64,000 nt of DNA from Bacteroidota bacterium (GTDB taxonomy: Bacteria > Bacteroidota > Ignavibacteria > Ignavibacteriales > Ignavibacteriaceae), in the NCBI GenBank assembly GCA_021824565.1, contig JAKAKL010000116.1:1-64000 (forward strand), read 5' to 3'. Under the pieces are notes generated by a model. The model was given only the letters and a program-made list of their open reading frames with translations, was not told the DNA's origin and did no database searches. Shown one piece after another: positions 16,990-26,220 of the stretch. Positions within the stretch are counted from its first letter, which is position 1. Each line of letters begins with the position of its first letter. Both the position numbers and the translations under genes were made by a program.

Positions 16990-18633
16990 TTATTTTAGCA
17001 GAACCATCTTTTTAATTGAAATGTAATCGCCCGAACGAAGCAGGTAGAAATATACACCGCTTGAAAATTGTCTATGGTTAGTAGTTTGTTGTTTGTCGTC
17101 CGCAGAGAATTGAACCGAATGCTCTCCGGCAGTCTGGTATTCATTTACAAGCGTTGCTGCATCTCTTCCCAGAATATCATAAACCTTTAACTGCACTAAT
17201 CCGGGCTTAGGAATCTGATACCTGATTATAGTTGAGGGGTTGAATGGGTTGGGATAGTTCTGGTAAAGATTATAAGATGTTAAGGCAGGTTGATCTCTGT
17301 TAATATCATCAACATTTAAATTATAAGTAACACTTATTTTAATTCCAGTTAAATTGAGATTATCTGCACCGGAGTTGTACTCTAGATTAATAGAATAATT
17401 ACCCTGAGCTTTTTGCCATACATTATTTGCACAAGTAAATACTTCTCCAGTTATTGCATTACCGTTGCCATCATAAGTATAATTAACTTTTGTCTGCCCC
17501 TGCCAAGTATTATTTGCCCACCCCTCTTGAGATAAAAAAGATAATACTTCATTGTAGTCATTATAAGTGTAAGAGTACGCTAAATTATTTATCCATGCAT
17601 TGTTTGTCCATGTTTCATATAAATAAGTCAGTTCATTTCGGTAACTGTTATAAGTATAGGTTTCTTTTCCATTATTCAGCCAAGCATTATTTGCCCAATA
17701 TTCGCCAAGAGAAGTTAATTCATTTCCATTATTGTCATAGGTATAAGTTTCCCTATATTTGTTGGTCCATACACTGTCTGCCCATGTTTCTTCAAAGTTT
17801 GTTAGCATATTCCCGCTGCTGTCATAAGTCCATGTATCGCTTGAATTATTCAGCCAGCTATTATTCGTCCATGATTCGCCTAACATTCCTACTCTTTTAT
17901 TATTATCGTAAGTAGCAGTATATCTTGCATTGTTCACCCAAATATCTGTAGTCTTTATTTCGATTATATCTGTATGAATGTTTCCGTTATTGTCGTAAGT
18001 ATAGGTATCTCTTTGACCATTTGTCCATACATTATTCTCATAATGTTCAAACATACTAGTAAGCATTCTATTGTTAACATCATATGTAGTAGTATCTGTC
18101 CATAAATTTGTCCATGTATTATTTACCAAGCCTTCCGAAAAATCAGTAAGTATCTTTCCGCTACTGTTATATGAAAATGTTTCTTTAAAAACATTCATCC
18201 ACGCATTATTAGTCCATGTTTGGTATATATAAGTCAGTTCATCCCCATTATTGTCGTAAGTATAATTAAATCGGCAGTAGTTTGTCCATACATTATTATT
18301 TAATATCTCTTGTAACTCAGTAAGCAGATTTCCATTATTATCGTATGCATAGCTATTACGAAGTGTATCATTAATAATAGCGGTTGCAGGATAATATAAC
18401 CTACTCTTTAATTTCAAAGAAGCTTTACTTTTATTTTTTTGCATAACATTTGCAAGAAGCTGGCTTTCAACTTCCCCTTTACTCAAATTTGCCTGATGTA
18501 TTTGAGCATTAAGGTTTGATATTAATAATATATCCCGATTATTTACAAAGGGATGAATTTTAACGTTTTGCCCGTTAGCTAAAGCTGATAATAAAGAAAA
18601 GAACATGATAGTAGCAGAGAAAAAATATTTCAT
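16990..18633 (-). CDS. T9SS-exported protein with about ten 29-residue W/Y/N-rich repeats
   Basis: A 547-residue protein. An N-terminal signal peptide (FFSATIMFFSLLSALANG) is followed by a short linker. Residues 90-400 then form about ten repeats of 29 residues built on W-x-N-N-x-W, YTYDNNGNELT and an acidic tail, related in style to YD/RHS repeats. The last 90 residues are a type A sorting domain of the Por/type IX system (NLYQNYPNPFNPSTIIRYQI, LKVYDILGR, SSGVYFYLL, KKMVLLK). It is exported to the periplasm and then across the outer membrane, and probably displayed or released. An insertion (KQQTTNHRQ) interrupts the usual FDAS-LSSG part of the sorting domain. No catalytic motif; adhesin-like or carbohydrate-binding function is a guess. 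Confidence 0.88.
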   Translation of the reverse strand: MKYFFSATIMFFSLLSALANGQNVKIHPFVNNRDILLISNLNAQIHQANLSKGEVESQLLANVMQKNKSKASLKLKSRLYYPATAIINDTLRNSYAYDNNGNLLTELQEILNNNVWTNYCRFNYTYDNNGDELTYIYQTWTNNAWMNVFKETFSYNSSGKILTDFSEGLVNNTWTNLWTDTTTYDVNNRMLTSMFEHYENNVWTNGQRDTYTYDNNGNIHTDIIEIKTTDIWVNNARYTATYDNNKRVGMLGESWTNNSWLNNSSDTWTYDSSGNMLTNFEETWADSVWTNKYRETYTYDNNGNELTSLGEYWANNAWLNNGKETYTYNSYRNELTYLYETWTNNAWINNLAYSYTYNDYNEVLSFLSQEGWANNTWQGQTKVNYTYDGNGNAITGEVFTCANNVWQKAQGNYSINLEYNSGADNLNLTGIKISVTYNLNVDDINRDQPALTSYNLYQNYPNPFNPSTIIRYQIPKPGLVQLKVYDILGRDAATLVNEYQTAGEHSVQFSADDKQQTTNHRQFSSGVYFYLLRSGDYISIKKMVLLK

Positions 18634-18708
18634 ATTGACACTCTCCTTATTTTAAATAAACTATCTTCTTATTTGTTTAATATATTTCAGTTCTGCATCG
18701 ACATTTTC

Positions 18709-18971
18709 TTACGTAATCTGTCTGTAAACATTATCGTAAAAAGATATACTCCTGTTTATATCAAACATTAATTTCTCATTAATTACAAGATTTAAGTTGT
18801 TTACAAAGTCGCAGGCAAGGGAAAAAACCTCTTTATCAAAGATTGCAGGAGCACTAAATATAAGTTTATCACTTCCGTCATTAAGTATCTCATATCTGAT
18901 TTGATAGAATATTTTTCAGACTCTTCAATAGTGTTCAATATATCCTTTAACCGTTCTTTCTGATGCCTCAT
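18709..18971 (-). pseudogene. Degraded HEPN-like (HepT) partner, frameshifted
   Basis: An ATG overlapping the nucleotidyltransferase stop (TTATGAGG) opens MRHQKERLKDILNTIEESEKYS, which resembles the start of HepT/DUF86 HEPN toxins. The frame then runs into unrelated sequence and stops after about 57 codons. In another frame, coding-like sequence continues (DGSDKLIFSAPAIFDKE, SISFYDNVYRQIT) to a TAA at 18709. The mixture of frames suggests a decayed gene or two joined remnants. The HEPN assignment rests on about 20 residues and the gene order. Confidence 0.4.
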
Positions 18972-19192
18972 AACTCAACAGCATCTTTTATAACATCATG
19001 TTTAATTTGTTCCCTTGACATGTATATAACAACATCAACTTCATGTCCTAATAGCTGCTGCAAATCCTGCATCAATGCAATCCTATTTAAGACAGTTTTC
19101 CCTCTTTCCATTCCTACCACAAAATCTATATCACTGTTTGGATTTTCTTCATCTCTTGCAAAAAGGAGAGTTCCTAAGTTTATCGCATTAAA
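18968..19192 (-). pseudogene. Truncated MntA-like nucleotidyltransferase (antitoxin) fragment
   Basis: Not in the ORF track as a minus-strand gene because it has no start codon: the frame opens after a TAA at 19193-19195. It encodes about 74 residues with the minimal-nucleotidyltransferase core ARDEENPNSDIDFVVGMERG (DxD metal ligands kept), then DLQQLLGHEVDVVIYMS, ending in EAVEL-like AVEL. The usual GSxxRGE loop appears altered (GTLLFARDEE) and the N-terminal helix is missing. These proteins AMPylate and neutralise a HEPN RNase encoded just downstream, and a HEPN-like start indeed overlaps the stop codon. Here the pair looks dead. Confidence 0.6.
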
Positions 19193-19295
19193 TTATCGTT
19201 TACTGATAATTAGTCAAACAGAAATGCGATAGTTCCTTTTGCATAATTCTTTTCGGCAATAGAAGACTTTCGCAAAGACCAGTTCGGGCGGAAGG

Positions 19296-19778
19296 TTAGT
19301 TCATAAGAGCTGCAAGCCTTAACATTGAGTCTTGGGCTTCGTCGTAATCGGGATAATAAGTTAATGCGCGGCTGTAACAGCGTATGGCTGAATTCAGTTC
19401 CCACTTCTTTTCATAAATTCTTCCGAGATTGTAAAAAGCTTCGTACTTCATTTCAAATTCTTCGCAAGCTATGGCTTTTTCAAACCACAAAATCGCTTCT
19501 TCATCTTTACCGAGGCTTAATAAATAGCTACCGACATTATTGTAAGCAACGCCGCATTCGGGATCAATAGTTAGGGCAATTCTGCATTCCTTAATAGCCT
19601 TTTCATAATTCCCCTGGAGGCTGTAGGCGACACCTAAATAAAGATGCGTCTGCGCAGTAGGAAAGATCTTTAGAGAGTTTATGTAATGCTTTATTGCAGC
19701 ATCTATTTTGCCGTCGACCTGAGACTTCACGGCTTTGTCAAAATATTCTGCTGCAAGAGTAACTTTTTCTGCTGCCAT
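19296..19778 (-). CDS. TPR repeat protein
   Basis: A 160-residue protein with about four consecutive tetratricopeptide repeats covering nearly its whole length (e.g. AQTHLYLGVAYSLQGNYEKA, CGVAYNNVGSYLLSLGKDEE, KYEAFYNLGRIYEKKWELNS). No signal peptide or membrane segment, so it is probably cytosolic. It would act as a protein-protein interaction scaffold; partner unknown. Monocistronic, divergent from the large Rossmann protein gene. Confidence 0.82.
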   Translation of the reverse strand: MAAEKVTLAAEYFDKAVKSQVDGKIDAAIKHYINSLKIFPTAQTHLYLGVAYSLQGNYEKAIKECRIALTIDPECGVAYNNVGSYLLSLGKDEEAILWFEKAIACEEFEMKYEAFYNLGRIYEKKWELNSAIRCYSRALTYYPDYDEAQDSMLRLAALMN

Positions 19779-19928
19779 TAAAAATCGTCCTGGAAATTTT
19801 TATCAATTATAATTTTTTCCGTGCGATAAATAAATATTCCTTTTAAATCTTTCAACAATCTTTCGCTTAATGGTATTTATTTAGAAAGATTCGGCAGATA
19901 TATCAGATAAAAAATCATTTTAAATAGA

Positions 19929-19959
19929 TTGCCTTATGTGCGGAATAATTATAATTTTG
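19929..19959 (+). promoter_or_regulatory. Bacteroidota-type promoter of the Rossmann protein gene
   Basis: TTG at 19929-19931, 20-nt spacer, TAATTTTG at 19952-19959, matching TTG/N20/TAnnTTTG exactly. Transcription would start about 25 nt before the ATG at 19991. An AAGGGAT lies between. Confidence 0.6.
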
Positions 19960-19990
19960 GTCATTATTAAAAAATTATCAAAGGGATTTT

Positions 19991-21691
19991 ATGAATATCC
20001 AAAACAAAACTGTTCTTGTATTAGGCGGCTGGGGTCTGGTAGGCAACGCTGTCTCCAGAAAATTAGTCGATGAAAATCCCCGCCGAATAATTATAACTTC
20101 TCTTAAGCTATCCGAAGCACAGGATGCTGTAGAAAAGCTACGCAAAGAATTTCCGCATAAAGGCGAAGATTACTTTGTACCATGGGGCGGAGACGTCTTT
20201 GTTCGAAATGAATTTAAAGACCTTAACAGGATGTCGCTGCTTGCAGACAAAGAGAAAAGAAGCATCCTTATGCAGGATGTAATGGAAGAGCTTACTGAAA
20301 AGATCTTGAAAAGCTCTGCCCTTTATAATCTCCTTTCTACTTACAAGCCTGAAATAATTATAGACTGCATCAACACCGCAACTGCGATTGCTTACCAGGA
20401 TGTTTATTCAACATATAGAAGCATCTTCAAGGCGATTAAGACGAACGCAGGCTATGATGAACTTGTAAGCGAGGCTGAAAAGCTTCTTTGCACTCTTTAT
20501 ATTCCCCAGCTTATACGGCACGTTCAGATTTTATACTCAAGCATGAGCGAGGTGAAATCTGAAATCTATATTAAGATCGGGACAAGCGGAACCGGAGGAA
20601 TGGGATTAAATATTCCATATACTCACAGCGAAGAAAAACCGTCGCGGGTTCTGCTAAGCAAATCTTCCATCGCGGGAGCGCATACTCTACTTCTTTTCCT
20701 TATGGCTCGAACTCCGAACGGACCAATAACAAAAGAAATAAAACCCACGGCAGCCATCGCATGGAAGAAGATCGAATACGGCGAAATTAAAAAAAGAGGT
20801 CAGCCGATTGAGCTTGTTGATGTGCCGGTAACAGAAGCCGTTCCGCTTAAAGATAAATTTGTTCTCTGCTCCGATAAACAATACCGGACTACGGGACAAA
20901 CTTTAAAATCTGTTTTTATAGACACAGGTGAAAACGGGATTTTCTCCAAAGGAGAATTTGAAACTATAACGGCTCAGAAGCAGATGGAGTTTGTTACTCC
21001 GGAAGAAATTTCCGATGTAGTTATTTATGAAATCAAAGGCGGGAATACCGGTCATGACATAGTTAGCTCGCTTGACCACGCAACGATGGAGCCGACTTAC
21101 CGCGCCGGTTATCTTCAGCATATGGCTGTTAAAAAGCTTGCACAGCTTGAAAAAGAGAACAACGTTTCAAGCGTCGCTTTCGAGCTTTTAGGACCGCCAA
21201 GGCTTTCAAAGCTTTTGTATGAAATTCATCTCATAAGTTTGTTCTGCAAAACGATGAAAGATATTTTGATTTCTTCGCCGGATGATTTATCTGAAAAATG
21301 CTTTGAAGCTGTTTCGGAAAATTCAAAGCTGCGAAGTGAAATAATTTCTATCGGCATTCCTATTCTTCTGCCTGATGGCGGATCGTTGCTTAGAAGCGGA
21401 ACGATTAAAATTCCTGCTTTCCGCGGAGAAAATATTCTCGACATTACAAAAGAGAATATCGAGAAATGGTCCAATGAAGGATGGATTGATTTGCGCCCAT
21501 CTAACATGGCTAAATGGCAAACGCGCATCAAAGAGCTGATTGCCGAAGCCGAAAAAATTCCGGCGTCCGAAACAAGTTCAATGCATGTAAGGACAAAAGA
21601 ATACTGGAATAATTTTGATGAAATAAATATCGGGAAAATCTGCAGCTGGCTTTTCATCCACGAAGAGCAAGGCACAAGAATGAAGGCTTAA
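19991..21691 (+). CDS. Large NAD(P)-binding Rossmann protein, SDR/epimerase-like, function unknown
   Basis: A 566-residue protein. It opens with a Rossmann dinucleotide-binding loop, KTVLVLGGWGLVGNAVSRKL, and continues with an SDR-like core (EIIIDCINTATAIAY). A segment KIGTSGTGGMGLNIPYTHSE follows, with VLLSKSSIAGAH about 10 residues later. This could provide a Ser/Tyr/Lys-type active site, but the standard YxxxK spacing is not clear. The remaining 330 residues are not recognisable and have no transmembrane segments. It is twice the length of ordinary extended SDR proteins. Start chosen at the ATG behind AAGGGAT. Likely an oxidoreductase or epimerase; substrate unknown. Confidence 0.75.
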   Translation: MNIQNKTVLVLGGWGLVGNAVSRKLVDENPRRIIITSLKLSEAQDAVEKLRKEFPHKGEDYFVPWGGDVFVRNEFKDLNRMSLLADKEKRSILMQDVMEELTEKILKSSALYNLLSTYKPEIIIDCINTATAIAYQDVYSTYRSIFKAIKTNAGYDELVSEAEKLLCTLYIPQLIRHVQILYSSMSEVKSEIYIKIGTSGTGGMGLNIPYTHSEEKPSRVLLSKSSIAGAHTLLLFLMARTPNGPITKEIKPTAAIAWKKIEYGEIKKRGQPIELVDVPVTEAVPLKDKFVLCSDKQYRTTGQTLKSVFIDTGENGIFSKGEFETITAQKQMEFVTPEEISDVVIYEIKGGNTGHDIVSSLDHATMEPTYRAGYLQHMAVKKLAQLEKENNVSSVAFELLGPPRLSKLLYEIHLISLFCKTMKDILISSPDDLSEKCFEAVSENSKLRSEIISIGIPILLPDGGSLLRSGTIKIPAFRGENILDITKENIEKWSNEGWIDLRPSNMAKWQTRIKELIAEAEKIPASETSSMHVRTKEYWNNFDEINIGKICSWLFIHEEQGTRMKA

Positions 21692-21695
21692 AATG

Positions 21696-21735
21696 AAGAG
21701 ATGGTTCGCTGGTTCTGTTCCGCGGATCATCTCTT
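21696..21735 (+). terminator. Intrinsic terminator after the Rossmann protein gene
   Basis: AAGAGATGGTTC pairs with GGATCATCTCTT (with G-U pairs), about 12 bp of stem followed by AAATTTTTC. It lies 5 bp after the stop and also faces the convergent amidotransferase gene. Confidence 0.65.
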
Positions 21736-21748
21736 AAATTTTTCTTCT

Positions 21749-22453
21749 TTAAGATTTAAAAAATTCTTCTTCCAGTCTATTTAATAAATGCTTAAGCAAA
21801 GTATTGTTTTGCCTGCAGAACCTAATGCCGTTTAATAGCTGCTCTTCTGTTTGTATATATTTGTCTTCGACCAGCTCATCCAATCCGTTTGCAGCCATAC
21901 TTCTTAATAAACTTTCCGTAGCTTCGATATGAAATTGCAGACCGATCACTTTATCCTTGTAAACAAAGGCTTGATTTCGGCAGCCCTGGCTTGCGGCAAT
22001 ATGAGTGGCATTATCCGGCAGATCAAAAGTGTCGCCGTGCCAGTGAAAAACATTTGTTTCGTTGGGAAAGAAATCAAACAGCTTATTTCCTTTTGCTTCC
22101 GGAGTAAGCGTTATTTCAAACCAGCCGATCTCCTTATAAAGATTTGGGAAAACTTTTTTTCCTAAAGACGATGCAATCAATTGAGCGCCGAGACAAATAC
22201 CGAGAACGATTTTCCCGTTTTCAATCGCGCTCTTAATAAACTGTTTCTCTTGCTTCAGCCAGGGAAATCTCTGCTCATCATTCACGCTCATCGAGCCGCC
22301 CATAATTATAAGAAAATCAAAACCGTCGCTGGCGGGCAGTTCACTATTTTCATAAAATCTGGTATAAGTCAATTCATGATTCTTTCCTCTAATCCAGTCT
22401 TCAATGTAACCCGGACCTTCAAATTTTTCATGCTGAAGTATATGAATTCTCAT
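21749..22453 (-). CDS. Class I glutamine amidotransferase domain protein
   Basis: About 234 residues from the preferred start. A stand-alone type 1 GATase fold of the GMP-synthase-like group. The nucleophile Cys lies in GICLGAQLIA and the catalytic His in GLQFHIEATE. The oxyanion region is MGGSMSVNDEQRFPWL. It would hydrolyse glutamine (or a gamma-glutamyl compound) and pass ammonia or a gamma-glutamyl group to an unknown acceptor. No synthetase domain is adjacent. The track begins at 22516, but the ATG at 22453 (MRIHILQHEKFEGPG) follows AGGAAAG and matches family N-termini. Convergent with the Rossmann protein gene. Confidence 0.85.
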   Translation of the reverse strand: MRIHILQHEKFEGPGYIEDWIRGKNHELTYTRFYENSELPASDGFDFLIIMGGSMSVNDEQRFPWLKQEKQFIKSAIENGKIVLGICLGAQLIASSLGKKVFPNLYKEIGWFEITLTPEAKGNKLFDFFPNETNVFHWHGDTFDLPDNATHIAASQGCRNQAFVYKDKVIGLQFHIEATESLLRSMAANGLDELVEDKYIQTEEQLLNGIRFCRQNNTLLKHLLNRLEEEFFKS

Positions 22454-22567
22454 AATCTTTCCTGAATATGTTAATGGAAAAATTTTTAATACAAGCCAAC
22501 ATAATAAAAATAACAATTATTCAATGTGAACCGTAAAAGCAAATTTCTTACGAAAATTTTTAATTCT

Positions 22568-22575
22568 TATATTTG
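22568..22575 (+). promoter_or_regulatory. -7 box of the purL promoter
   Basis: TATATTTG matches TAnnTTTG 41 bp before the purL ATG. The -33 position 20 nt upstream reads TTC rather than TTG, so the promoter is likely but not perfect. Confidence 0.45.
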
Positions 22576-22616
22576 CGGGGCAAATCAATTTTATTTCATA
22601 ATTCGGACAGCAATAG

Positions 22617-24839
22617 ATGCAAGAGCCTGAGATTACATTAAGTTTAGCTTTAGAGCATGGATTAACAGAAGAAGAATTTGAAAAGATAAAAGAAATATTG
22701 GGAAGGACTCCAACTTTTACCGAGCTTGGAATCTTCAGCGTAATGTGGAGCGAACACTGCAGCTATAAAAACTCAATCGCACTTCTAAAAACCTTACCAA
22801 GAAGCGGCAAGAAATTATTAGTAGGGGCGGGCGAAGAGAATGCCGGTCTGGTAGACATTGGCGATGGACTCGCAATAGCTTTTAAAATTGAAAGCCACAA
22901 TCATCCTTCTGCGGTTGAGCCTTACCAGGGTGCGGCGACAGGCGTCGGAGGAATTATGCGGGATATTTTTACAATGGGTGCACGTCCGATAGCTTCGCTC
23001 GATTCTCTGCGATTCGGTACTCTGGACGATCCGCATACGAGATTTTTATTCGATGGTGTTGTTAGAGGAATCGGCGATTATGGAAACAGCTTCGGCGTTC
23101 CGACTGTTGCCGGCGAAGTTTATTTTGATGAGTCTTATCAGGGCAATCCACTGGTCAATGCGATGGCAATCGGCATAGTTAAAACCGAACACGTTGCAAG
23201 CGCAATAGCGAAAGGCGAAGGCAATCCTGTTATGATAGTCGGTTCATCAACGGGAAGAGACGGAATTCACGGCGCCACTTTTGCATCCGAAGAAATTTCT
23301 GAAAAATCAGAATCGAAACGACCTTCCGTTCAAGTCGGCGATCCATTTACTGAAAAACTTTTATTAGAAGCTTCGCTTGAAATAATTAAAAACGGATGGC
23401 TGATTGGTATTCAAGATATGGGAGCCGCCGGGATTTCATGCTCAACAAGCGAGATGAGCGCAAAGGGAAATTCCGGGATGAAAATAAATCTAAGCAAAGT
23501 TCCTCTGCGTGAAAAAGGAATGACCGCTTACGAAATCATGTTGTCTGAAAGTCAGGAGAGAATGCTTTGCGCTGTAAAAAAAGGATTCGAGGACAAGGTA
23601 AAGGAAGTATTTGAGAAATGGGACCTTCATTGTGAAATAATCGGCGAAGTGACTAACGACGGCTTGCTTCACATTGACTATGAAGGATCAAACAAGGCTG
23701 TAATACCGGCTTATGAATTAGTCTTGGGCGGAGGCGCGCCGGTTTATTACCGCGATACCAAAGAGCCGAAATATATCAATGATCTAAGGTCATTTGATTT
23801 TTCTGTTCTGCCGAAGACTGGAAATTTAGAAGAAACATTCTTAAAAATTTTTTCATCTCATAACATAGTTTCTAAAAGATGGGTTTACGAACAGTACGAC
23901 TCAATGGTAAGGACAAATACAATCGTCGGTCCCGGATGCGATGCGGCAGTTATTTATATTAAAGAAAACAATAAAGCATTAGCGGCAAAGACTGACTGTA
24001 ACTCAAGGTACGTTTACTTAAATCCAAAAGAAGGGACAAAAATAGCGGTGGCTGAGTCTGCGAGAAATATTGTATGCTCCGGCGGAGTTCCTTTGGCAAT
24101 TACAAATTGTTTGAACTTCGGTAATCCACATAAACCGGAAATGTACTGGCAATTTAAGGAAGCAATAAACGGCATGGGCGAGGCTTGCAGATTTTTTGAT
24201 ACTCCGGTTACAGGCGGGAATGTAAGTTTTTATAATGAGTCGCCGAACATTGCAGTTTATCCAACGCCGACAATAGGCATGGTTGGTTTGATCGAAAATA
24301 TTGAGGACATTACCACTTCATTTTTTAAAGATGAAAATGATTTAGTATACATTTTAGGCGAAGATTATGAAGAGTTAGGCGGAAGTGAATTCGCAAAAAT
24401 AATTCACGATAAAGTTGCAGGCGATTCTCCTAAGATGGACCTTGCGGTTGAAAAGAAATTGCATGAAGTTGTACTTCAATTGATCGAAAAGAAATTAATT
24501 AAATCGGCGCATGATATATCCGAAGGCGGCGCTGCGGTTGCAATTGCTGAATGCTGTATTATCAACCAGGAAAGATTAGTCGGCGCTGATGTTAATATTC
24601 CAATTAAATCGAGAGAAGATTTTTCGCTCTTTTCGGAAAGTCAATCAAGAATAATAATTTCTATTGCGAAGGAGAATCAAGGGAAAGTTGAAAATATATT
24701 GAGAGATAAAAATCAAAAATTTTATTTAGCAGGAAAGACCGGCGGCAGCAGTATTGTTATCAATAATAAGTTGACTTTTGAATTAGCCAGTCTTGCCGAT
24801 ATATATTACAATACAATTTCTCGAATCATGAATGACTAA
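22617..24839 (+). CDS. purL: Phosphoribosylformylglycinamidine synthase subunit PurL
   Basis: A 740-residue PurL of the small type that works with separate PurQ and PurS. It converts FGAR + ATP + ammonia (from glutamine via PurQ) to FGAM, step 4 of purine synthesis. Visible signatures are [14 protein letters not shown] near the N-terminus, [51 protein letters not shown] and [15 protein letters not shown]. The second half repeats the AIR-synthase fold (DGGSEF-like [11 protein letters not shown]). Neither purQ nor purS is adjacent. The yihY-like gene starts inside its last codons. Confidence 0.96.
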   Translation: MQEPEITLSLALEHGLTEEEFEKIKEILGRTPTFTELGIFSVMWSEHCSYKNSIALLKTLPRSGKKLLVGAGEENAGLVDIGDGLAIAFKIESHNHPSAVEPYQGAATGVGGIMRDIFTMGARPIASLDSLRFGTLDDPHTRFLFDGVVRGIGDYGNSFGVPTVAGEVYFDESYQGNPLVNAMAIGIVKTEHVASAIAKGEGNPVMIVGSSTGRDGIHGATFASEEISEKSESKRPSVQVGDPFTEKLLLEASLEIIKNGWLIGIQDMGAAGISCSTSEMSAKGNSGMKINLSKVPLREKGMTAYEIMLSESQERMLCAVKKGFEDKVKEVFEKWDLHCEIIGEVTNDGLLHIDYEGSNKAVIPAYELVLGGGAPVYYRDTKEPKYINDLRSFDFSVLPKTGNLEETFLKIFSSHNIVSKRWVYEQYDSMVRTNTIVGPGCDAAVIYIKENNKALAAKTDCNSRYVYLNPKEGTKIAVAESARNIVCSGGVPLAITNCLNFGNPHKPEMYWQFKEAINGMGEACRFFDTPVTGGNVSFYNESPNIAVYPTPTIGMVGLIENIEDITTSFFKDENDLVYILGEDYEELGGSEFAKIIHDKVAGDSPKMDLAVEKKLHEVVLQLIEKKLIKSAHDISEGGAAVAIAECCIINQERLVGADVNIPIKSREDFSLFSESQSRIIISIAKENQGKVENILRDKNQKFYLAGKTGGSSIVINNKLTFELASLADIYYNTISRIMND

Positions 24840-25797
24840 AGAATCAATTTTATATAAAATCCAGAGTTCGTATTTGTACAAGGAATTTGGAAGACTAAAA
24901 TTAATTCTTCATCATATCCCGACTTTCAGGAAAATTAAAGAATTTATCGTTCACTATTTCGGCGGATTAATAAAGAGAACCGACGAGCATCATGCATATC
25001 TATTGGCTGGCGGCTTGGCATTTTCTCTTTTTGTTTGCATCATTCCATTTATGCTGATTATTTTTTCAGTGCTTGGCAACGTATTGAACTCGCATAATAT
25101 GCAGTACCAGATAAATGCTTTCATAGATACAATTATTCCTTATGAAAATTACGCCGAGCTTGCAAAGAAAGTAATTTTTTCACGGATAGACGAAGTTATA
25201 AAATATAAAAATATTGCAGGTGTAGTTGGAGGATTTGGTTTGCTGTTTGCTGCGAGCGGATTATTCAGCAGTATGAGGACCATTCTTAACAGAGTTTTCG
25301 GCGCTAGAGGAGACGAGTCTTACCTTTGGGGCAAGCTGAAAGATTTCGCCTTAGTACTGATGGTAATTCTTATTTTTCTTCTTACAACGATTTTAACACC
25401 GCTGGTAGACATAATAAAAGAAATTGCCGGTCAATTTAAAATCTTTAGTTTTTTACAGATTGGAATCTTTGAGCATTTTTTATTCTCAGTGCTTTCGCTG
25501 CTGATAATTTTTATTGTCTTTTCTATTTTATATATCACAGTGCCGGTTATTAAAATTAGGAAGAGTGTCGTTTTCATCAGCGCCTTCTGGGCTGCGCTTC
25601 TCTGGGAGGCTGCAAAGCAAGGCTTCGGGTTTTATTTGAACCACTTCAAAACCTGGGGTGAAATATACGGCACATACACTTTTCTTGTAGTTATCGCCTT
25701 CTGGATTTATTATTCATCAATCGTTTTTATAATCGGAGCAGAGATCGGAAGGCTGTATTCCGAGCGAAAATTTCTTCTATCGCAGCAAAATAATTAA
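24832..25797 (+). CDS. YihY/BrkB-family inner-membrane protein
   Basis: A 321-residue integral membrane protein with about six hydrophobic helices. The family motifs are present: [20 protein letters not shown] in the first helix region, [20 protein letters not shown] in the middle, and [21 protein letters not shown] in the last helices. The family was once called RNase BN by mistake; its real role is unclear, perhaps envelope or transport related. Its start overlaps purL by 8 nt, so it depends on purL translation. It converges with the fmdB-like gene, overlapping it by 4 nt. Confidence 0.88.
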   Translation: MTKESILYKIQSSYLYKEFGRLKLILHHIPTFRKIKEFIVHYFGGLIKRTDEHHAYLLAGGLAFSLFVCIIPFMLIIFSVLGNVLNSHNMQYQINAFIDTIIPYENYAELAKKVIFSRIDEVIKYKNIAGVVGGFGLLFAASGLFSSMRTILNRVFGARGDESYLWGKLKDFALVLMVILIFLLTTILTPLVDIIKEIAGQFKIFSFLQIGIFEHFLFSVLSLLIIFIVFSILYITVPVIKIRKSVVFISAFWAALLWEAAKQGFGFYLNHFKTWGEIYGTYTFLVVIAFWIYYSSIVFIIGAEIGRLYSERKFLLSQQNN

Positions 25798-26039
25798 TTG
25801 ATATCGCATGAACCTGAACCGCATCCACACGAGCTGCAGGAAGGGCTTTCCGCTGGCTCGTAACCCGAAGATGAATAACCGCCAGATGAATTTACATTTG
25901 CGCTAAAGGTTGATAATAATTTCTTGTTGTTTTGGGATCCGCATTTTGGACAACTTACTGTATCAGAATCATTTAAAGTTTTGTGGAAAATATCAAACTT
26001 CGTTTTGCATTCCGAACATTTATATTCGTAAACCGGCAT
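25794..26039 (-). CDS. FmdB-family zinc-ribbon protein
   Basis: An 81-residue protein. The N-terminal zinc ribbon has paired Cys in MPVYEYKCSEC and SCPKCGSQN, typical of FmdB/CxxC_CxxC_SSSS regulatory proteins. A Ser/Gly-rich linker leads to a Cys-rich tail (CSSCGCGSGSC) that could bind another metal. Presumed cytosolic; a regulatory or metal-handling role is only inferred from the family. Its stop overlaps the yihY-like stop. Confidence 0.88.
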   Translation of the reverse strand: MPVYEYKCSECKTKFDIFHKTLNDSDTVSCPKCGSQNNKKLLSTFSANVNSSGGYSSSGYEPAESPSCSSCGCGSGSCDIN

Positions 26040-26162
26040 TTCTTCTCCATTAAATTAAAAAAAAGAAAATTCTATCTTGTTAATAGATAATCACAAAAAG
26101 TTCGATGTCAAATTTAAAAATAAGATTCAGTTAAAAAAAACTCGCTTCATTAAAGATATAAC

Positions 26163-26216
26163 TTGACAAAGATATATTTTGTAGTTATGTTTAATCAGAT
26201 AATTTAATCTGATTAA
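26163..26216 (+). promoter_or_regulatory. Promoter and palindromic operator of the NsrR-like gene
   Basis: TTGACA at 26163-26168, 17-nt spacer, TATGTT at 26186-26191, a sigma-70-like arrangement. Directly on the predicted start site is a perfect inverted repeat TTAATCAGAT-N6-ATCTGATTAA (26191-26200 and 26207-26216), 4 bp before the ATG. Position and symmetry suggest autorepression by the Rrf2 protein encoded next. Confidence 0.65.
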
Positions 26217-26220
26217 GAAA

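Noticed and set aside
18963-19232. 89-aa plus-strand ORF
   Set aside because: It is the antisense of the nucleotidyltransferase remnant, which has the convincing motifs.
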